From: CAKSUT01 sp045542335
Lineage (GTDB): Bacteria > Bacillota > Clostridia > Oscillospirales > CAG-382
Reading direction: 5' to 3'
DNA: 64,000 nucleotides
Assembly (NCBI GenBank): GCA_045542335.1
Contig: JAZQKV010000064.1
Location: forward strand, 12,284 to 76,283
A program made the translations under genes and the position numbers. Under the pieces are notes generated by a model. That model had not been told where the DNA came from, did not search any database, and was given only the letters and a program-made list of their open reading frames with translations. Shown here piece by piece: positions 61,201 through 64,000 of the stretch; position 1 is the first letter of the stretch; every line of letters begins with the position of its first letter.

Positions 61201-63648
61201 GTTGACGATCCAGACGCAATTGTTGTCAATGCAACAGCAGGCGGTAAGGCAGAAGCAGTTACAACTGAGCCTACCTCTGAAAACGGCTATGCTTGCTCGC
61301 TTACAGGTATTAAGCTCACAGCAACCGATGGCAACGATATTTATGTTGACGGTGAAAAGGTTGAGGCAACAGACGGCGTTTATACTCTCGCTGCCGAAGC
61401 CGGAAAGACTTATAATGTTGAATTCAAGGTAGTCAGAACTTACACCGTAACCTACGCATCCGCAAATGGCACAACAGTTCCCAATCCCGTAACCGTTGAA
61501 GAGAACACCGAAATTACTCTTGCTAACATGGAAAATCTTGAGGGACTTGTATTCGGCGGATGGACAATCGGAGAGGAAACCTACGCAGGCGGTGCAACTT
61601 ATAAAGTTACCGCAGATGTAACCGCAACGGCTATCTGGGAAGAAAAAGCTGTTGCAAGCGCAATCTTTGATGCAAACGGCGGCGCATGGACAGATGCCGC
61701 AACAACCAAGACTGTTATAACAGAAATCGGAAAGATTCCTGTTGCACCCTCAGAGAATCCCACCATGGAAGGCTTTGTATTCAATGGCTGGACACCCGAG
61801 CTTGTTGCTATTGCGGAAGCAGGCGCAACATACACGGCAACATGGGTGAAGGATTTTGGCGAAAAGGCTATTTATATCTCAAACGAAGGTAACGATGAAA
61901 ATGACGGTCGTTCCTATGCAAAGCCAATCAAAACACTCGCAAGAGCTGATGTCATCTTTACAGAAAATGAGGCTCTCAACACTCTCGTTGTTATCAGCTA
62001 CAAGAAGAACAATGAAACAGGCGCAGCAGTAGACGGCTTTGGCGTTGCAGGCAAGAAGATTTATATTACAGGATATACCGCAGAATCCGTGTTTGATATG
62101 CGCCACTATAAGGCAGATGGCAAAACACTTAACGATTCACACTTAAGATTTGACGGCGACGTTGAGTTTAATAATATCACAGTTCAGGGCTCCAACAAGG
62201 ACGGCGGATTTATGACCCAGGGTTATAAGTTCACTTATGGCGAGAATGTGACAAGTGTTGAAACACAGCACGTTTCACCTCTCCATTATAACTCTCAGTA
62301 TTCCAATGACAGCGAAATCAACGTCAACAGCGGTAGCTTCGGAAGAATTAACATTGCAATGTTCTCCGGGCAGACATACACCGGACGCTCTGTAATCAAC
62401 GTAAACGGCGGTTCTGTAACAGGCGCTATTTATAACGGTCATAATGTTAAGACTGCAGGTAGCGTTTACGGTATTGTAGATGTAAATATCAACGGTGGTA
62501 CAGTTGCCGCAATTACGCTTGGCACATCCAATGGCACCGGCGTTACAAACTATGCAGGCGTGAGATACTACACACTTAACGACGGTTCTGTAACAGGTGA
62601 TATTACAATTACCGGCCCTTCAAAGTCCGAATTGTATGATGATGGCGACGAAGACACGGAGAACAACAATGAGTCCGTGGCAACAGAACGCAGCGGTGTA
62701 ACTGTTGTTGAAATCAACAAGGCAGGGGTTCTCGGCGGTGTAATCAAGCTCGGCACAAACAAGCAGCTCAAAGCTGTCGAGGCGGATGATGCAACAAGAG
62801 TTGTAATTTTCAATAACGGCTCATATGTTGAAGGCAAGGTTACAGATCCCGGCGCAATTGTTATCAATGCAGTCGGCGGAACTATCAAGGCGGCAACTAC
62901 CGAGCCCTATGCGCAGAATGCGACAACTGCGCAAATTAAGGATTGGGCGAAGAAGGTTGAGCTTATAGGCTTTGCTTACACAACTGATGACTCTTACAAC
63001 AAGGCTATTGTGACAGATGAAGACGGCAATGTTGCCGAAATCGCCTTGACAGAAGATGGCATACTCCCTGCAAACATGGCTCCCGGCACTTACACAATTG
63101 AATTTGTTAAGGATGAAGAAGATATCAAGCCTGCAAGCATTGAAGTGTCAGTTGAGTTTAACGGAAAGAGTGAAAACGGAACGACAAAGCTGAATATTGC
63201 CGCATTTGATATGAAGGGTGTGTTTGCAGATGAAATTGAAGTTGCAGGCAACACCGGCAACACCGCATCTTTCTCATTCGGCAATCTTATTGCAGGTAAG
63301 AAGTATAAAATGGTGATTGAAAAGAACGGCTATGTAAGCGGCTCTTATGAGGTTACTCCCGTTGAGGGCGACAATAATACGCTCACCATGGAGCTTATTG
63401 CCGGCGACATCAAGGGATCCTTTGCGGAGAACTGCGGCGACGGTTTGATTGACATCGACGACTTTATCAGAGTTATCAGAGCATTTGATAAAGCTGCAAG
63501 CCAGGAACACAAGGATGCTGTTGATATAGACGAAAGCGGAACAGTTGACATTGATGACGTGCGCATTATCAAGGATAATTACAGCAAGAGCTCCGCTGAT
63601 GTTGTAATAACATTCAACGGCGAAACAATTGCAACTGCAGGCAACTGA
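58249..63648 (+). CDS. Giant surface protein with InlB-type repeats, beta-helix modules and dockerin; lacks its own start
   Basis: The open frame from the TAA at 58192 to 63648 encodes about 1817 residues; the first usable codon, TTG at 58249, has no ribosome site. In order: a beta-sandwich (about 58200-58770), Listeria-Bacteroides repeats (about 58780-59010, 61430-61640, 61650-61850), and three beta-helix segments. These open with VYVSASASGSDTYNDGRS (59029), VWLDNVNGDDANYG (60186) and IYISNEGNDENDGRS (61869). Each has GGT/GGS-rich rungs and a recurring VVEIN-G...IFN-G unit. A carboxypeptidase-like beta domain and a type I dockerin (ENCGDGLIDIDD and DIDESGTVDIDD loops, about 63430-63590) end it. 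It would be an adhesin or glycan-binding cellulosome-type subunit. Product depends on readthrough or repair of the stop. Confidence 0.7.
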   Translation: MGNINAGKGSGVQLTNKSDPVTGYHYVHLTPTNSSNDTHLDVYTYSPVVNVVDTTVTLKFLIRTNLEIAPSVSFYKAKTSANKDFNGGNGGSVTGDNYNGSGEWYVYTITKSDFDAGCANFAQNHLSLFGGGVKGNAYYTEEYLNDDGTTTKAYIDIAAWGIVKSDGVAEEDLTNEAKTVTVVFDPANNGATTSADYVEPYNGYVTFPAENPTWENHTFLGWSTKLGGEVIDTTEVTVPVKNTTYYGVWEMVDNTVEQENAVYVSASASGSDTYNDGRSAKFPFKTLNKAQSFITSDSTIDTVYIVGTAGKSGELGFGRSDKTIYIRGYNGNSDIADVGTGSHFYFKGDLDFDDVTIKMDTSDGRFMAQGHNLTVGSKAKTTNAKLSHYYYSNRGSAGKGTSTSNLMDSVINLNSGSWVRVVGPWTGYTMYGKAVFNIDGTASVSRITLGHGSNSVQKHNGELIINLNGGTLDAFNLETSGNAASTATQNGLRYLTINGGKANTIMLSPAVKDTVTGYTVVEINKGASVTNDIAAGSGDDGEGRIVIFNDSATVKTVNDDTAVVLKVTGANVKADVTVDYANNYTATLNGYTYTVTDAAYNQVTITNAAGEVTTLDVEDDGIITPEEYTFTSGVNTVAFSRKKYDTVWLDNVNGDDANYGTEDSPVKTLATAYTILDTADGKTCTINFVSDYAEVDGYVYHPSHEGVVVWQGIGETPVKYSKGDSSRIVLSGDTTFKNIAYSNAGEASLGIRNNAFVLEDGSSIGTSRLTIGNYEHANIHGLDASYHLKEGTSVSGVSLVGNYLSGSYTNSGKITFINDGATIGTVNDTKASIALAHSTSWSDTGDKNGGLDENEVGKFSGTLLVELNSGTLNGAVNLGRNVVTEGLAHFQFNGGTYKGDIVTVGHKSAGGADSSPYMKGVYVFEINGGTFEKPQISCGLLDGTTTMATYVGGEEKVAAGSAYSAPENLTRVIIFNNGMAEGFTVDDPDAIVVNATAGGKAEAVTTEPTSENGYACSLTGIKLTATDGNDIYVDGEKVEATDGVYTLAAEAGKTYNVEFKVVRTYTVTYASANGTTVPNPVTVEENTEITLANMENLEGLVFGGWTIGEETYAGGATYKVTADVTATAIWEEKAVASAIFDANGGAWTDAATTKTVITEIGKIPVAPSENPTMEGFVFNGWTPELVAIAEAGATYTATWVKDFGEKAIYISNEGNDENDGRSYAKPIKTLARADVIFTENEALNTLVVISYKKNNETGAAVDGFGVAGKKIYITGYTAESVFDMRHYKADGKTLNDSHLRFDGDVEFNNITVQGSNKDGGFMTQGYKFTYGENVTSVETQHVSPLHYNSQYSNDSEINVNSGSFGRINIAMFSGQTYTGRSVINVNGGSVTGAIYNGHNVKTAGSVYGIVDVNINGGTVAAITLGTSNGTGVTNYAGVRYYTLNDGSVTGDITITGPSKSELYDDGDEDTENNNESVATERSGVTVVEINKAGVLGGVIKLGTNKQLKAVEADDATRVVIFNNGSYVEGKVTDPGAIVINAVGGTIKAATTEPYAQNATTAQIKDWAKKVELIGFAYTTDDSYNKAIVTDEDGNVAEIALTEDGILPANMAPGTYTIEFVKDEEDIKPASIEVSVEFNGKSENGTTKLNIAAFDMKGVFADEIEVAGNTGNTASFSFGNLIAGKKYKMVIEKNGYVSGSYEVTPVEGDNNTLTMELIAGDIKGSFAENCGDGLIDIDDFIRVIRAFDKAASQEHKDAVDIDESGTVDIDDVRIIKDNYSKSSADVVITFNGETIATAGN

Positions 63649-63681
63649 CATACTTTATAAAAACGCATTTTACGGCAAACA

Positions 63682-63721
63682 TTCCCCCGTGTACATTTGC
63701 ACACGGGGGAAGCTTTTGTTC
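63682..63721 (+). terminator. Terminator of the giant dockerin gene
   Basis: TTCCCCCGTGT pairs perfectly with ACACGGGGGAA around an 8-base loop, then GCTTTTGTTCT. Confidence 0.85.
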
Positions 63722-63760
63722 TCGCGACATAAAATTAACCGAAAATTAAAACAAAGCGTC

Positions 63761-63789
63761 AAGACATATTATCACACCCGTGATATAAT
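63761..63789 (+). promoter_or_regulatory. Promoter of rnpB
   Basis: AAGACA, 17 bases, TATAAT, with the first RNase P RNA bases about 7 bases downstream. Confidence 0.6.
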
Positions 63790-63795
63790 ATACTC

Positions 63796-64000
63796 GCACC
63801 GCCACAGACAGTTGCGCCGAGAATCCCGCAAGGGTCAAGGTGAGGAAAGTCCGGGCTTCACAGAGCAGGATAACTGATAACGTCAGCCGAGGGTAACCTC
63901 CGGGAGAGTGCAACAGAGATATACCGCCTGTTTCGTGCAGGTAAGGGTGGAAAGGTGAGGTAAGAGCTCACCCGGTCTTATGGTAACATAGGGGCGCTGT
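63796..64000 (+). ncRNA. rnpB: RNase P RNA, class A, 3' end outside window
   Basis: Catalytic RNA that matures tRNA 5' ends. The conserved GAGGAAAGTCCGGGCTTCACA (split: GAGGAAAGTCCGGGC then TTCACAGAGCAGG) begins at 63841, followed by GATAACGTCAGCC-type CR-II sequence, GGGTAACCTCCGGGAGAGTGC and CAACAGAGATATACCGCC, all hallmark elements of bacterial RNase P RNA. About 205 of the expected 350-400 bases are present. The exact 5' end is estimated from the promoter. Confidence 0.93.

Overview
The window looks like chromosome from an anaerobic Clostridia-type Firmicute, probably a glycan-eating gut or rumen relative of the Oscillospiraceae. Reasons: Gram-positive Shine-Dalgarno sites (AAGGAGG type) before almost every gene, consensus sigma-A promoters (TTGACA, 17 bases, TATAAT), SLH-domain S-layer proteins, dockerin modules, Listeria-Bacteroides (InlB-type) repeats, ECF transporters, a preQ1-I riboswitch and a 2-hydroxyacyl-CoA dehydratase activase. 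No prophage, transposase or CRISPR array was seen.

Layout. 1-4.3 kb (mostly minus): 3' truncated asparagine synthetase, a small acidic Cys-rich membrane protein (plus), an RraA-like protein and a YfiH/PgeF laccase-domain enzyme. 4.7-11 kb (plus): a very strongly expressed-looking S-layer protein, a histidine phosphatase, and an ECF sigma factor/anti-sigma pair with an ECF-type promoter between them. 11-19.9 kb: an aconitase-family hydratase, then an amino-sugar operon (Gfo/Idh oxidoreductase, nagB, nagA, cytosolic GH20) divergent from an AraC regulator. 20-27 kb (plus): an EF-G paralogue with an altered G3 motif, and an activase/dehydratase pair whose junction looks frameshifted.

27-39 kb (minus): a ten-gene operon-like array read from one perfect promoter: dockerin/GLUG surface protein, Asp-box sialidase-like protein, EcfT, double EcfA, a propeller-like glycosidase candidate, an ECF S component, an SGNH esterase, a DUF4430 lipoprotein, then QueT behind its own preQ1 riboswitch, and MurI. 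The mixture of an ECF transporter with glycan-processing proteins is the most unusual system here.

39.4-52.8 kb: tmRNA, then sugar-acid catabolism. A five-gene minus operon (dehydroquinase-like, MDR dehydrogenase, SDR, Gfo/Idh, amidohydrolase) diverges from an AraC regulator and a GH43. A second AraC diverges from uxaC-SDR-uxuA-GH39, which would convert glucuronate to 2-keto-3-deoxygluconate and trim glucuronoxylan-type oligosaccharides. 52.9-63.7 kb: two giant secreted surface proteins; one has repeated modules, SLH domains and a beta-helix, the other is a dockerin protein cut by an in-frame TAA just after its signal peptide region. The window ends inside rnpB.

Start codons were moved from the longest open frame wherever a promoter or Shine-Dalgarno site required it; these cases are stated in the entries. 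Functions rest on motif recognition by eye, without database searches.
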